Positions 34,211 through 42,656 of a DNA stretch of 64,000 nucleotides are shown here, piece by piece; within the stretch, counting starts at the first letter, position 1; every line of letters starts with the position of its first letter. The DNA is taken from contig JAYNIR010000004.1 in NCBI GenBank assembly GCA_038109305.1, forward strand, positions 62,001 to 126,000, written 5' to 3'. The notes under the pieces are model-generated. The model saw only the letters and a program-made list of their open reading frames with translations, was not told where the DNA came from and searched no databases. Position numbers and translations under genes: made by a program. The stretch is from UBA1479 sp038109305 (GTDB lineage: Bacteria; Pseudomonadota; Alphaproteobacteria; Rhodospirillales; Casp-alpha2).

Positions 34211-34636
34211 TCACCCCTCCACCGTCATGCTCGCCGGCGTCCATTTGATGCGGCGGCGGGCGCGTTTTCCGGCTTCGTCCTCGCCGTCGTAGTGGATGGC
34301 TTCATCCGGGCCCCAGGCGTCCCGGTCGTCCATGGCGTTGGCCATGACGTTGGCGAAGGCTTTGTCTCCGTCGTCCATATAGGCAGATACATACACGCCG
34401 CAGTTTTTGCAGAAAACGTAATCCCCTACGTGCTGACCGAAGCGGTATTTGCCGAGCGCCGACCCGTCCTTCACCGAAATGTGGATGTGCCCCTGATTGT
34501 CCGACAGCGCCCGGGTCGCGTGTTTGCGGCAGAACGAGCACTGGCACGCCCGGGGGGCGATATCCGACGGTTTCTTATCGGTCGTGAAGGTGACCGCGAT
34601 GTTGCCGCAGTGACAGCCGCCTTTATGGTCGGTCAT
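34211..34636 (-). CDS. GFA (glutathione-dependent formaldehyde-activating-like) family zinc protein
   Basis: This 141-residue CENP-V/GFA-fold protein has three Cys groups: GGCHCGNIAVTF near 7-18, CQCSFCRKHATRAL near 32-45 and CKNCGVYVSAYMDD near 76-89. Together they form the two zinc sites. GGAGG precedes the ATG at 34636. Family members have been linked to S-hydroxymethylglutathione formation, but most are uncharacterised, so a role in formaldehyde metabolism is uncertain. Another GFA gene is at 57849. It is convergent with the iron-operon scar and divergent from the SDR. Confidence 0.87.
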   Translation of the reverse strand: MTDHKGGCHCGNIAVTFTTDKKPSDIAPRACQCSFCRKHATRALSDNQGHIHISVKDGSALGKYRFGQHVGDYVFCKNCGVYVSAYMDDGDKAFANVMANAMDDRDAWGPDEAIHYDGEDEAGKRARRRIKWTPASMTVEG

Positions 34637-34770
34637 GGGGGAGCCTCCGATTCAGCAATTTTGCGACTTTGGCGTTTTCACTTGCCGCCTGGCCGGAGCA
34701 TAGCAAAAATCAGGTCCTTCGAAACCCGGGGGATTGTCCCCCATACAATAATCCGGAAGGACATCCATCC

Positions 34771-35583
34771 ATGCGATTGAAAGACAAGGTCGCCGTCGTC
34801 GTCGGCGGCGGGCAGCAGCCGGGCGAAACCATGGGCAACGGGCGGGCGACCTGCATCCGCTTCGCCCAGGAAGGGGCCAAGGTCCTCGTCGTCGATTTCG
34901 ACCTGGGCCGCGCCGAAGAAACCGTGAAAATGATCGGGGAGGCGGGCGGCACGGCGTCGGCGCTCGCCGCCGACATCGTCAAGGAAACAGACTGCATCGC
35001 CATCGCCAAGACCTGCGTCGACCGGTACGGCCGCATCGACATCCTGCACAACAACGTCGGCCGCTCGCGCGGCGATAAAGGCACGGTGGAGATGGACGCC
35101 GACATGTGGGACGAACTGTTCGAGCTGAACCTGAAAGCCATGTTCATGACCATCAAGCATGTGCTGCCCATCATGCGCAAACAGGGATCGGGATCAATCA
35201 TCAACATTTCATCGACGTCGTCGCTGTGCGCGCGGGGCACCATCGCCTACAAAACGTCGAAGGGCGCGATCAACACCATGACCCACATGCTGGCGCAGGA
35301 AAACGCGCCTTGGGGCATCCGCGTCAACGTCATCATTCCGGGCCTGATGGACACGCCCATGGCGATCGAACGCCGGGCCCAGGAACGCGGCATCGACCGC
35401 AAGGTTGTCCGCGACGAACGCAACGCCCAGGTGCTGCTCGGATCGAACCTGCAGGGCGGTGGCAAAATGGGCACGGCGTGGGACGTTGCCAATGCGGCCT
35501 TGTTCCTGGCGTCGGACGAAGCAGGATACATCACCGGTCAGCAATTGGCCGTGGACGGCGGCATTTCCACCCGGATCGGCTAA
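34771..35583 (+). CDS. SDR-family oxidoreductase
   Basis: This is a 270-residue classical short-chain dehydrogenase. The cofactor segment VAVVVGGGQQPGETMGNGRATCIRFAQEGAKVLVVDFD (residues 8-45) is an unusually long glycine loop compared with TGxxxGIG. The active-site strings are HNNVGRS near 94, SIINISSTSS near 139-148 (Ser) and AYKTSKGAI (Tyr and Lys). The C-terminus ends ASDEAGYITGQQLAVDGG. Asp after the second strand favours NAD(H). GGAAGG lies 15 nt before the ATG at 34771. The substrate is unknown. It is convergent with the PAS protein. Confidence 0.9.
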   Translation: MRLKDKVAVVVGGGQQPGETMGNGRATCIRFAQEGAKVLVVDFDLGRAEETVKMIGEAGGTASALAADIVKETDCIAIAKTCVDRYGRIDILHNNVGRSRGDKGTVEMDADMWDELFELNLKAMFMTIKHVLPIMRKQGSGSIINISSTSSLCARGTIAYKTSKGAINTMTHMLAQENAPWGIRVNVIIPGLMDTPMAIERRAQERGIDRKVVRDERNAQVLLGSNLQGGGKMGTAWDVANAALFLASDEAGYITGQQLAVDGGISTRIG

Positions 35584-35631
35584 CCCGCGCCCGGCGGCGC
35601 GGCAAGCCAATAAGCGCCCGCCGGCGTGACC

Positions 35632-36153
35632 CTACCGGGCCACGCGGGGGCGCGTGCCGTAAAATTCGTAATGGATCGGCGTGACCTGCAGGTAGTTCAT
35701 GGCGGAATAGATATGCCCCATGGCCTGGCTGCCTGGCGCCGCCGCCAAGGGCAGGCGCAGCGACTGAAACACTGCGTCCCGGCCCGACCCGGTCACCACG
35801 GGCGTCCGGCAGAGCTGCGGCACGCGCGCGTCAAAGACCGTACGGTATTCCCGCAGGTTCGCGTCCCGCATGTGCGGGTTGGCGATTTCGGAACATCGCT
35901 TGCCGGTCATTTCCGCGTTGATCAGGTGCACCCGTTCGGTGCCCCAGAACCGGTAATGAAAATCGGCGCCGTCGCCGATGACGTCGGCAACGATGGACCA
36001 CGGCAGGATCGGCGGCGGCAGTTCGTAAAGCGCGAAGCGTGACAGCGGCGGCGCCCAATCGCCTTCCCGCCGGGCGCGCCAATAGTCGATGACGTCACCG
36101 AAAGGCGGCGGCAGGGTTTCATCATCAATGATTGTGCGTGTGTCGGCGTCCAT
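35632..36153 (-). CDS. PAS-domain protein (PAS_5/DUF1488-like alphaproteobacterial type)
   Basis: The 173-residue protein from ATG 36153 is a single PAS_5-like domain. Typical strings are PPPFGDVIDYWRARREGDWAPPLSRFALYELPPPILPW near the start, ADFHYRFWGTERVHLINAEMTGKRCSEI in the middle, and a C-terminal beta part with GHIYSAMNYLQVTPIHYEFYGTRPR. Such stand-alone proteins are common in Rhodospirillales and have no known output domain. A ligand-sensing or stress role is assumed only from the fold. It is not in an obvious operon. Confidence 0.82.
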   Translation of the reverse strand: MDADTRTIIDDETLPPPFGDVIDYWRARREGDWAPPLSRFALYELPPPILPWSIVADVIGDGADFHYRFWGTERVHLINAEMTGKRCSEIANPHMRDANLREYRTVFDARVPQLCRTPVVTGSGRDAVFQSLRLPLAAAPGSQAMGHIYSAMNYLQVTPIHYEFYGTRPRVAR

Positions 36154-36251
36154 CGCGGAAATCGGTCTCCTGAACCGGTGTTCAGTCCCCACCCGACAGG
36201 TTAGCAATCCGGCGGTGAAATGCCCACCCCGCCGGTCGGCCGGCGCGCTGT

Positions 36252-37277
36252 TTATCGCGAAAGGCAGCGGAACAGCGCATCCGCGTTGGCTCGCATCATC
36301 ACGAAGTACTGGTCAAGGCCGGGCTTGATGCCGTTACCCATGGGATCAAGAACGGCGAGCCTGACACCCGTGCCCTCGCTGAGCGTTTTCGCGAGCTTGG
36401 GCGGAAACTGCGGTTCGGTGAACAGGCAGGCGACGCCGCCCGCCTCAAGCGTGCGTTTCAGTGCCCGGACATGCGCCGCCCCCGGCGGCCGGTCTGCATC
36501 GATGGCGACCGCCCCTGCGGACTGCAGCCCGAAGCGGGCTTCCAGATATTGATACGCGTCATGAAAGACGACGAACCGCCGCTCTCGCACCGGCTGGAGG
36601 CGCGCCGTCATGTCGGTTTCCAGCCTCCCAAGCCGGTCGTCCAACCGCGCCAGATTGCGGCGGTAGATATCCGTCCGCGCCGGGTCGCGGCGGGCGAGCG
36701 CATCCGCCATTGCCCGCGCCATTGCCCGCGCGTTTCCGGGATCAAGCCACAGGTGCGGGTCCGTCGCCGCGCGCCCGTGTTTGTGCCCTTGGTCGTGCCC
36801 GTGGTCGTGGTCAAGGCCGCCGCCGTCCGCCCGGCGCGCCCGAACGGGCCGCCGTGTCAGGCCCGGCGCGGCGCCGAGGCGCAGGACCGTCGCGCCCTCC
36901 GGCAGGTTAGCAAGCGGGCGGACAAGGAACCCTTCCAATTCCGGGCCGATCCAGAGGACCACATCGGCCCGCGCCAGAGTCCGGGCCTCCGAGGGTTTCA
37001 ATGCATAGCCATGGGGCGACGCGCCGCCCGAAAGGATCAACGCCGGTTCGGCGATCCCGGCCAGCAGCGACACGGCCAGGGAGTGCAGCGGCGGGATGGA
37101 GGCGACGACACGCGGTTTCGCCGCGTCCACCGCCGCAGGCGTCCAAGCTGACAAGGCGGACAGCCATAGCGCGGCGCCCGCCAAGGCCCCGGCCACACTC
37201 CGCACCTTGGCCGGCCCTGGACCCCGCCGCAACTCAAACCGGGGGCGGGATCGGCAATCTTCGCTTGCTTCGGTCAT
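36252..37277 (-). CDS. znuA: Zinc ABC transporter substrate-binding protein ZnuA
   Basis: This periplasmic high-affinity zinc-binding protein has ligand regions SGGASPHGYALKPSEA, DPHLWLDPGNARAMA, VVFHDAYQYLEARFGL and the late Asp in AVLDPMGNGI. A His-rich loop (HDHGHDQGHKHG) precedes the second ligand. The signal sequence is VRSVAGALAGAALWLSALSAW, with cleavage near AVDA-AKP. The frame opens at ATG 37277, but there is no ribosome site there and it lies only 4 nt from the Zur box. Either a leaderless transcript or a GTG start at 37205 is possible. It is divergent from znuC. Confidence 0.93.
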   Translation of the reverse strand: MTEASEDCRSRPRFELRRGPGPAKVRSVAGALAGAALWLSALSAWTPAAVDAAKPRVVASIPPLHSLAVSLLAGIAEPALILSGGASPHGYALKPSEARTLARADVVLWIGPELEGFLVRPLANLPEGATVLRLGAAPGLTRRPVRARRADGGGLDHDHGHDQGHKHGRAATDPHLWLDPGNARAMARAMADALARRDPARTDIYRRNLARLDDRLGRLETDMTARLQPVRERRFVVFHDAYQYLEARFGLQSAGAVAIDADRPPGAAHVRALKRTLEAGGVACLFTEPQFPPKLAKTLSEGTGVRLAVLDPMGNGIKPGLDQYFVMMRANADALFRCLSR

Positions 37278-37280
37278 GAT

Positions 37281-37297
37281 ATGTTATGGTATAACAT
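37281..37297. promoter_or_regulatory. Zur box between znuA and znuC
   Basis: ATGTTATGGTATAACAT is a near-perfect palindrome (7-bp arms around GGT) matching the known Zur consensus with TGTTAT-n-ATAACA arms. It lies in the 50-bp divergent region between znuA (minus) and znuC (plus), so one site can repress both transcripts when zinc is plentiful. Confidence 0.9.
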
Positions 37298-37327
37298 TTA
37301 AATTCCGGATTTGAATGGGGAAAAACC

Positions 37328-38347
37328 ATGCCCAACGGCGCCGAACCCGCGCTGAAAACCAGCGGCATCACGACGCCTGCCTCTGCCGCCCCGGCGCGGA
37401 CGGCGGATCATGGGCATGCCCCGGGCGCGACGCCCGCGGCACCGCTGATCCGGGTTTCCGGGCTCGCCGTCAAACGCGGCGGCGATGACATCATTTCCAA
37501 TGTCTCGCTGGATGTCGGGCGCGGCGAAATCGTCACCGTCATCGGCCCCAACGGCAGCGGCAAGACAACGCTGGCCGAATGCCTTCTCGGCCTGACCCGC
37601 CCGGGCCGGGGCAGGGTCGCCCGCGCGCCGGGCCTGCGTGTGGGCTACGTGCCGCAAAAATTGGCCGTCGACGGCGTCCTGCCCTTCACGGTCCACCGTC
37701 TGATGACCGTCACCGGCGGCGCTTCGGCCACCGAGATTGAGGCCGCGCTCGGGCGGCTCAACATCACGCATCTAGCCGACGCGCCGGTGCAGACTTTATC
37801 CGGCGGGGAGTTTCAACGTGCGCTGCTCGCCCGCGCCATCCTCCGCCGGCCTGATCTGTTGGTGCTGGACGAACCGGTGCAGGGTGTCGACTTCGCCGGG
37901 CAGGTCCGGCTGTACGAACTGATCCGCGCCATTCGGGACGAAATCGGCTGCGGCATCCTGCTGATTTCCCACGACCTGCACTTCGTGATGGCGGACACCG
38001 ACCGGGTGATCTGCCTCAACCGCCATGTGTGCTGCGCGGGATCGCCGGAGTCGGTCGCCGCCGATCCGGAATACCGCCGCCTGTTCGGCCCTCGCGCGGT
38101 CGAGGCGCTGGCCGTCTACCGCCACCATCACGATCACGCCCACGGGCCGGACGGCCAGGTCATTCCGCTCGCCGGCGACGGCAAGTCCCTGCCGCCGGGC
38201 GCGCACAGTCACGGCGACGGCGCGGTCTGCAGCCAGGACCATACGCACGATCACGACCATGGACACAACCATGGGCATGACCACGGGCACGGGCATACGC
38301 ACGGGCACGAGCATCATCAAGGACACGGGGGCCGCCGCGATGGATGA
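37328..38347 (+). CDS. znuC: Zinc ABC transporter ATP-binding protein ZnuC with His-rich tail
   Basis: The ATPase of the zinc importer is 339 residues, against about 250 for standard ZnuC. Walker A is VIGPNGSGKTTLAECLLG near 71-88, the signature TLSGGEFQRALLARAIL near 156-172, Walker B LLVLDEPVQGVDF and H-loop LLISHDLHFVM. A 40-residue Ala/Pro N-terminal extension precedes the ABC core. The C-terminus from residue ~260 is a histidine-rich tail (HHHDHAHG, HSHGDG, HTHDHDHGHNHG and more) with about 20 His. It probably binds zinc in the cytosol. GGGGA precedes the ATG. It overlaps znuB by 8 nt. Confidence 0.94.
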   Translation: MPNGAEPALKTSGITTPASAAPARTADHGHAPGATPAAPLIRVSGLAVKRGGDDIISNVSLDVGRGEIVTVIGPNGSGKTTLAECLLGLTRPGRGRVARAPGLRVGYVPQKLAVDGVLPFTVHRLMTVTGGASATEIEAALGRLNITHLADAPVQTLSGGEFQRALLARAILRRPDLLVLDEPVQGVDFAGQVRLYELIRAIRDEIGCGILLISHDLHFVMADTDRVICLNRHVCCAGSPESVAADPEYRRLFGPRAVEALAVYRHHHDHAHGPDGQVIPLAGDGKSLPPGAHSHGDGAVCSQDHTHDHDHGHNHGHDHGHGHTHGHEHHQGHGGRRDG

Positions 38348-39152
38348 TTTTCTGCTCCGCGCCGGTCTGGCGGGCGTACTGGTTGCGGCAGCGGCGGGGC
38401 CGCTCGGCTGTTTCGTCGTGTGGCGGCGGATGTCCTATTTCGGCGATACGCTCGCCCATTCGGCGCTGTTGGGCGCGGCGGCGGCGATCGCGCTGGATAT
38501 CGACAGCACCATTGCCGTGTTCGGCGTCGCGGTCACGGTCGCCGGGCTGCTGACGCTGCTGGAACGCCAGGGACATCTGGCGGCGGATACGCTGCTGGGG
38601 CTTTTGTCGCACGGCGCGCTCGCCATCAGTCTGGTGGTCATCGCTTTTCTATCCGGCCTGCGGCTCGATCTCCTGGGGTATCTGTTCGGCGATATCCTCG
38701 CGGTCAGCGGGCGCGAAGTGCTGATCATCGCCGGCGGCGCCGCAGCCGTACTGACGGCGCTGGCGTGCATCTGGCGGCCCTTGCTGGCCGCCACCGTGTG
38801 CCCCGATATCGCCGCCGCCGAAGGGCTCCGCCCCGAACGCACGCGGGTGCTGTTCATGCTGATGTTGGCGGCCCTGATCGCCATCGCCATGAAGGTGGTC
38901 GGCGCACTGCTGATCACGGCACTCTTGATCATTCCGGCGGCGGCGGCCCGGCGCATGGCCGCATCGCCCGAGGCCATGGCCCTGTTCGCCGGGCTGATCG
39001 GCGCCGCGTCGGTTGTCGGCGGGCTGGCGCTCGCGGTCCGCGCCGATACCCCGGCAGGGCCGTCGATCGTTGTTGCGGCGCTCGCGGTATTCGTCCTGAG
39101 CCAGCTGTGGGGCATGACGGGACATCAACGGATGCGGGGGCAGAATGGCTGA
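38340..39152 (+). CDS. znuB: Zinc ABC transporter permease ZnuB
   Basis: This ABC-3-family permease of 270 residues has about eight hydrophobic segments. It starts MDDFLLRAGLAGVLVAAAAGPLGCFVVWRRMSYFGDTLAHSALLG, the diagnostic ZnuB opening. LDLLGYLFGDILAVSGREVL and MKVVGALLITALLIIPAAAARRMA (the coupling and gate region) follow. The ATG at 38340 lies inside the znuC stop region, so translation is coupled; the longer open frame upstream is the His-rich znuC tail in another frame. Its stop overlaps the zur start by 8 nt. Confidence 0.94.
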   Translation: MDDFLLRAGLAGVLVAAAAGPLGCFVVWRRMSYFGDTLAHSALLGAAAAIALDIDSTIAVFGVAVTVAGLLTLLERQGHLAADTLLGLLSHGALAISLVVIAFLSGLRLDLLGYLFGDILAVSGREVLIIAGGAAAVLTALACIWRPLLAATVCPDIAAAEGLRPERTRVLFMLMLAALIAIAMKVVGALLITALLIIPAAAARRMAASPEAMALFAGLIGAASVVGGLALAVRADTPAGPSIVVAALAVFVLSQLWGMTGHQRMRGQNG

Positions 39153-39540
39153 TCCGGCGCAACTCACCCGCAATGAAGAACTGGTCAAGGCCGCGCTCGA
39201 CGACGCCGCCAAGCCGCTCACGGCCTATGAAATTCTCGCCCTGCCTAAGGTCCGCAAGGCCGGCGTCAAGGCGCCGCTGACTGTATACCGGGCATTGGAC
39301 AAACTGCAGGGTCGCGGGCTGGTGCACCGGATCGAAAGCCTGAACGCCTTTATGTCCTGCGGCCACGGCCCGCACGATCACGCGTCCGGTTTCCTGATTT
39401 GCGACGGATGCGGGCGAACGCTCGAAGTGCCGTTGCAGGCCTGCGAGGCGCACCTTGCCGGGCGCGCCCGCGATCAGGGCTATACGGTCGACGCGGTGCG
39501 GGTGGAAATGACCGGCCGCTGCCCCGATTGCGCCGAATAA
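39145..39540 (+). CDS. zur: Zinc uptake regulator Zur (Fur family)
   Basis: This 131-residue Fur-family repressor has a winged HTH in residues ~5-65 (KPLTAYEILALPKVRKAGVKAPLTVYRALDKLQGRGLVHRIE). The metal-binding domain has CGHGPHDHASGFLICDGCGRTLEV near 70-93 and a C-terminal CPDC, together forming the structural Cys4 zinc site. Cotranscription with znuCB behind a Zur box means autoregulation. The His/Cys pattern and the context favour Zur over Fur. It is the last gene of the operon. Confidence 0.93.
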   Translation: MADPAQLTRNEELVKAALDDAAKPLTAYEILALPKVRKAGVKAPLTVYRALDKLQGRGLVHRIESLNAFMSCGHGPHDHASGFLICDGCGRTLEVPLQACEAHLAGRARDQGYTVDAVRVEMTGRCPDCAE

Positions 39541-39544
39541 GCAA

Positions 39545-40936
39545 TCACCCCGCCGCCAATTCTTCCAGCGCGGCGTGCACCTTTTCGATAACCGCCGCCC
39601 AATCGTCAGCCTGCGGCTGGCGGAATATCCGCAGACTATCGTACCAGGGCGACCGCTCGCCCGCCTGCCCCCACCGCCAGTCGGCGACGAAGGGCAGTAA
39701 CCCCCATACCTCCTTGCCCATGGCGCCCGCCAAGTGCAGCGCCGCCGTGTCGGCGGAGATCACAAGGTCCAACCCCGTGATAACAGCGGCGGTATCGGCG
39801 AAATCGTTCAGCGGCGCATCGGGGGTCGCGACGCCCGGCGGCGGGGTCATGCCCGGTTGCAGGGACAGGAACGTCACGCCGGAGACCGCCAACAGCGGCG
39901 CGATCCGATCCGGCGGCAGGCTGCGGTGGCGGTCGCGCCGGTTGTTCGGGTTGCCGGACCAGGCGATGCCAACGCGGAGATTGCCCGGCGACCGCGCGGC
40001 TGCGGCACCGGCCCGCACATACGTCCCGCCATTGATGGTTTCCGCCCGCACGCCCAGCACGCCGGGCAGCGACATCATCGGGCACCAATAAGGCGCCTCG
40101 GGCCGGGGCGCGTCCTCGGCGATCAGGTCTGCATCCAAATCCTGCGATGCGAACAGCTCCATCAACGGCCTGGGCACGGCGACAATGGGCCTGCCGCCCC
40201 GGCGCGCCACCTCGGGCACGAACCGCGCCATCTGGATGAAATCGCCGTATCCCTGTTCGGGGAAAAGGTAGACCGGGTCCCCGTTGCGCCCCTCGCCATG
40301 CCATTTTTTGCCGGCGGGCGGCGCGTCGGAGCGGAGCGCCAGACGCGCTTCGTAAAGCGGCCATCCGGCGGCGTAATCCCCCGCCGACAGTTTGACGATC
40401 CCCCGGTTGAATTTGGATTTCGGATCGCCGGGGTCGATCGCGAGCGCCCGGGCGAAGGCATCGTCAGCGGCAGTCAAATCGCCCAGGTCGGTCAGCGCGA
40501 TGCCCAGGTTGCACCACGCCGGGGCGAAGCCGGGATCGGCCGCCGCCGCCCGGCGGTGCAGCGCAGCCGCATCGGCATAACGCCCTTCCCGGTGGCGGAC
40601 CGTGCCGAGGCCATCGAGCGCGCGGGGATCGTCCGGTTTGGCCGCCAAGGCCGCATCGAACGCGTCCGCCGCCTTGGCCGCGTCGCCCGCCGCCAAACGG
40701 CCATGGCCCAGGTTGACCAGAACGTGTGGATCGCCGGGCAGGACCACGGCCAGCCGTTCAAGATGGGGGAGCGCCGCCGCCGTGTCGTTATCGGCGACCG
40801 CCAGGTTCACTTTGAGCATCAGGGCGTCGCCGTGGTCCGGCTCGGCGGCCAGCACATCATCGGCCAGCGCCGCCGCCTGCATAAGGTCGCCCGCGCGCCA
40901 GGCGGCCGCCGCCTTGTCAAACAGGTCATCCGCCAT
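39545..40936 (-). CDS. TPR-repeat protein with a C-terminal glycosyltransferase-like domain
   Basis: This is a 463-residue protein. Residues 1-210 are about six tetratricopeptide repeats, for example DAADAFDAALAAKPDDPRALDGLGTVRHREGRYADAAAL-type units with the A-x-x-D-P-x-x-A register. Residues 230-455 form a domain with LFPEQGYGDFIQMARFVPEVARRGG, VGIAWSGNPNNRRDRHRSLPPDRIAPLL, LDLVISADTAALHLAGAMGKEVWGLLPFVADWRWG and PWYDSLRIFRQ. These match the family-9-like C-terminal region of TPR glycosyltransferases. Role and acceptor are unknown. It is convergent with zur, ending 5 nt away. Confidence 0.85.
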   Translation of the reverse strand: MADDLFDKAAAAWRAGDLMQAAALADDVLAAEPDHGDALMLKVNLAVADNDTAAALPHLERLAVVLPGDPHVLVNLGHGRLAAGDAAKAADAFDAALAAKPDDPRALDGLGTVRHREGRYADAAALHRRAAAADPGFAPAWCNLGIALTDLGDLTAADDAFARALAIDPGDPKSKFNRGIVKLSAGDYAAGWPLYEARLALRSDAPPAGKKWHGEGRNGDPVYLFPEQGYGDFIQMARFVPEVARRGGRPIVAVPRPLMELFASQDLDADLIAEDAPRPEAPYWCPMMSLPGVLGVRAETINGGTYVRAGAAAARSPGNLRVGIAWSGNPNNRRDRHRSLPPDRIAPLLAVSGVTFLSLQPGMTPPPGVATPDAPLNDFADTAAVITGLDLVISADTAALHLAGAMGKEVWGLLPFVADWRWGQAGERSPWYDSLRIFRQPQADDWAAVIEKVHAALEELAAG

Positions 40937-40980
40937 GATCGGGCCTTCCCTGTCCGGTTATGGGCCGATCCGCCGCCCGG

Positions 40981-41685
40981 TCAGAAATTTTCGACCCAGG
41001 GGCGGAGTTCGACCTCCCATGTCCAGGCCGAGCGCGGTTGCTTCAACACCGCCATGTAGGTCTGGGCGATGGCGTCCGGTTCCAGAAACCGGTCGGGCGC
41101 GTCCTTCGAATTCTGGCGGCCGTCGCGGTGGTCGGCGGCGATGCCGCCGTCGATGATGAAATGCGCGATGTGGATGTTCTGTGGTTGCAACTCGCGCGCC
41201 AGGCTCTGCGCCAGTCCGCGCAACGCGAACTTGTTCATGGCGAAACTGGATGAGTTGGGATAGCCCTTGACGCTCGCCGAAGCGCCGGTGAAGAAAATCG
41301 CGCCGCCGCCCGCTTTTTGCATGCGGCGGGCCGCCTGCTGCGCCACCAGAAAGCCGCCGAAGGCCGAAATGGTCAGCGCCTTCAACACCTCCGCCGGGTC
41401 GATCCCGGTGACCGGCCCGCGCACCCGCATGGACGGGTTGAACAGCACGAACCCGGGCGCGCCCGTGGTCCGGTCAAGGTCATCAAACAGGCCCGCCACT
41501 TGGGCCGGGTCGGCAACGTCGCAGGAATGCGCGACCGCGCCGGTTTCTTCGCAGAGTTTCGCCAGTTTGCCGGCGTCCCGGGCGGCCAATTGCACCTGCC
41601 AGCCGTCGGCGGCCAGCGCCCGCGCCATGGCGGTGCTGAGCCCGGGCCCGGCGCCAACGATCAAAGCCTGTTTCCGGTCGCTCAT
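40981..41685 (-). CDS. Atypical SDR-family protein lacking the catalytic Tyr
   Basis: This is a 234-residue short-chain dehydrogenase fold. The cofactor motif is ALIVGAGPGLSTAMARALAADGW (residues 7-29). The active-site region reads AIFFTGASASVKGYPNSSSFAMNKFALRGLAQSLARELQPQNIHIAHFIIDGG, so the YxxxK motif is FxxxK: Phe replaces the proton-donating Tyr. The Ser and Lys remain. Loss of Tyr suggests a non-standard or non-redox role, or another residue acting as acid. Its start overlaps the sodium-channel stop by 4 nt (ATGA), so the two form an operon with the channel first. Confidence 0.82.
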   Translation of the reverse strand: MSDRKQALIVGAGPGLSTAMARALAADGWQVQLAARDAGKLAKLCEETGAVAHSCDVADPAQVAGLFDDLDRTTGAPGFVLFNPSMRVRGPVTGIDPAEVLKALTISAFGGFLVAQQAARRMQKAGGGAIFFTGASASVKGYPNSSSFAMNKFALRGLAQSLARELQPQNIHIAHFIIDGGIAADHRDGRQNSKDAPDRFLEPDAIAQTYMAVLKQPRSAWTWEVELRPWVENF

Positions 41686-42503
41686 CCGCCCGTCCTTTCA
41701 GTGCGAAGGGCACGGATTTCCGTGCGCAGTTCCCGAACCTCGCGGGTCAGGTCCTCAATCATATCATCCTGGTGGTGAATGTCTTCGGCCGTGACGTCGT
41801 GCATAGAATTGACCATCACCGCGATAAACAGGTTCAGCACCGCAAATGTCGTGACCAGGATGAACGGCACGAACAGCAGCCAGGCATAGGGATGGACCTC
41901 CATCACCGGCCGGACGATGCCCATGGACCAACTTTCCAGCGTCATGATCTGGAACAGCGAATACAGCGATTTGGCGATGGAGCCGAACCATTGCGGAAAA
42001 TCCTGGCCGAACAGCTTGGTCGCCATCACCGCGAACACGTAAAACACCAGCGACAGAATGGCGACGACGGAGCCCATGGCCGGGATTGCCGCTAGAAGCG
42101 CCTGCACCACGCCCCGCATCTTGGGGATCATGGATAAAAGCCGGAACGCCCGCAGCACCCGGAGCGCGCGCAGCACCGAAAGCCCTTCCGCTGACGGAAT
42201 CAACGCGATGCCAACGATCACGAAATCGAAGACGTTCCAGGCGTTTTTGAAAAAGCCCAGGCGGTAAACCACGAACTTCAGGCCGATTTCGACCACGAAC
42301 ACCGCAAGCGCCAGCAGGTCCAGCGCTTTGAGCAATCCGCCCGCCGCATCCTGCGCCGCCTGGGAGGTTTCCAGGCCCAGCACCGCCGCGTTCAGCAGGA
42401 TGACCCCGATAATGAAATTGCGGAACCGCTCGCTTTCGACGAACGCCTGCAACCGGCCGCCGTTTTGCGCGGTTACGGTTTCCGCGGACAGAGCATCGGA
42501 CAT
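41682..42503 (-). CDS. Bacterial voltage-gated sodium channel (NavBac family)
   Basis: The 273-residue single-domain six-TM channel has its S4 voltage sensor as VLRALRVLRAFRLLSMIPKMR, with Arg every third residue. The pore helix and selectivity filter read QIMTLESWSMGIV; TLESWSM is the NavAb/NaChBac-type sodium filter. S6 is FILVTTFAVLNLFIAVMVNSMHD. A short C-terminal coiled coil follows (DMIEDLTREVRELRTEIRALRTE), which should tetramerise it. Start MSDALSAE at 42503 has GGAAA upstream; MRKEIRA at 42524 is an alternative. It is cotranscribed with the SDR. Confidence 0.93.
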   Translation of the reverse strand: MSDALSAETVTAQNGGRLQAFVESERFRNFIIGVILLNAAVLGLETSQAAQDAAGGLLKALDLLALAVFVVEIGLKFVVYRLGFFKNAWNVFDFVIVGIALIPSAEGLSVLRALRVLRAFRLLSMIPKMRGVVQALLAAIPAMGSVVAILSLVFYVFAVMATKLFGQDFPQWFGSIAKSLYSLFQIMTLESWSMGIVRPVMEVHPYAWLLFVPFILVTTFAVLNLFIAVMVNSMHDVTAEDIHHQDDMIEDLTREVRELRTEIRALRTERTGG

Positions 42504-42656
42504 GGCCCGGATTTCCTTTCTCATACGCCGGTTTGGAGCGATTGATGTAGTGCGCCTGCGACCCGACGTCCAGACCATTAGGAAGCCCTGGGCCCGGCAC
42601 TGCCGCTTGTGCGGAGCGCCCGGCTCACTTAGAAGAAAGGTGCGAAAGGAGCCGCC

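Noticed and set aside
38100..38339. Short tandem CAC/CAT-rich DNA as a separate repeat element
   Set aside because: It is fully explained by the His-Asp-Gly codons of the ZnuC tail.
39734..41059. Long plus-strand reading frame of 441 codons antisense to the TPR gene
   Set aside because: It is a mirror of the highly GC-rich minus-strand gene. Its translation is Arg/His-rich with no domain motif, while the minus strand gives clear TPR and glycosyltransferase motifs.
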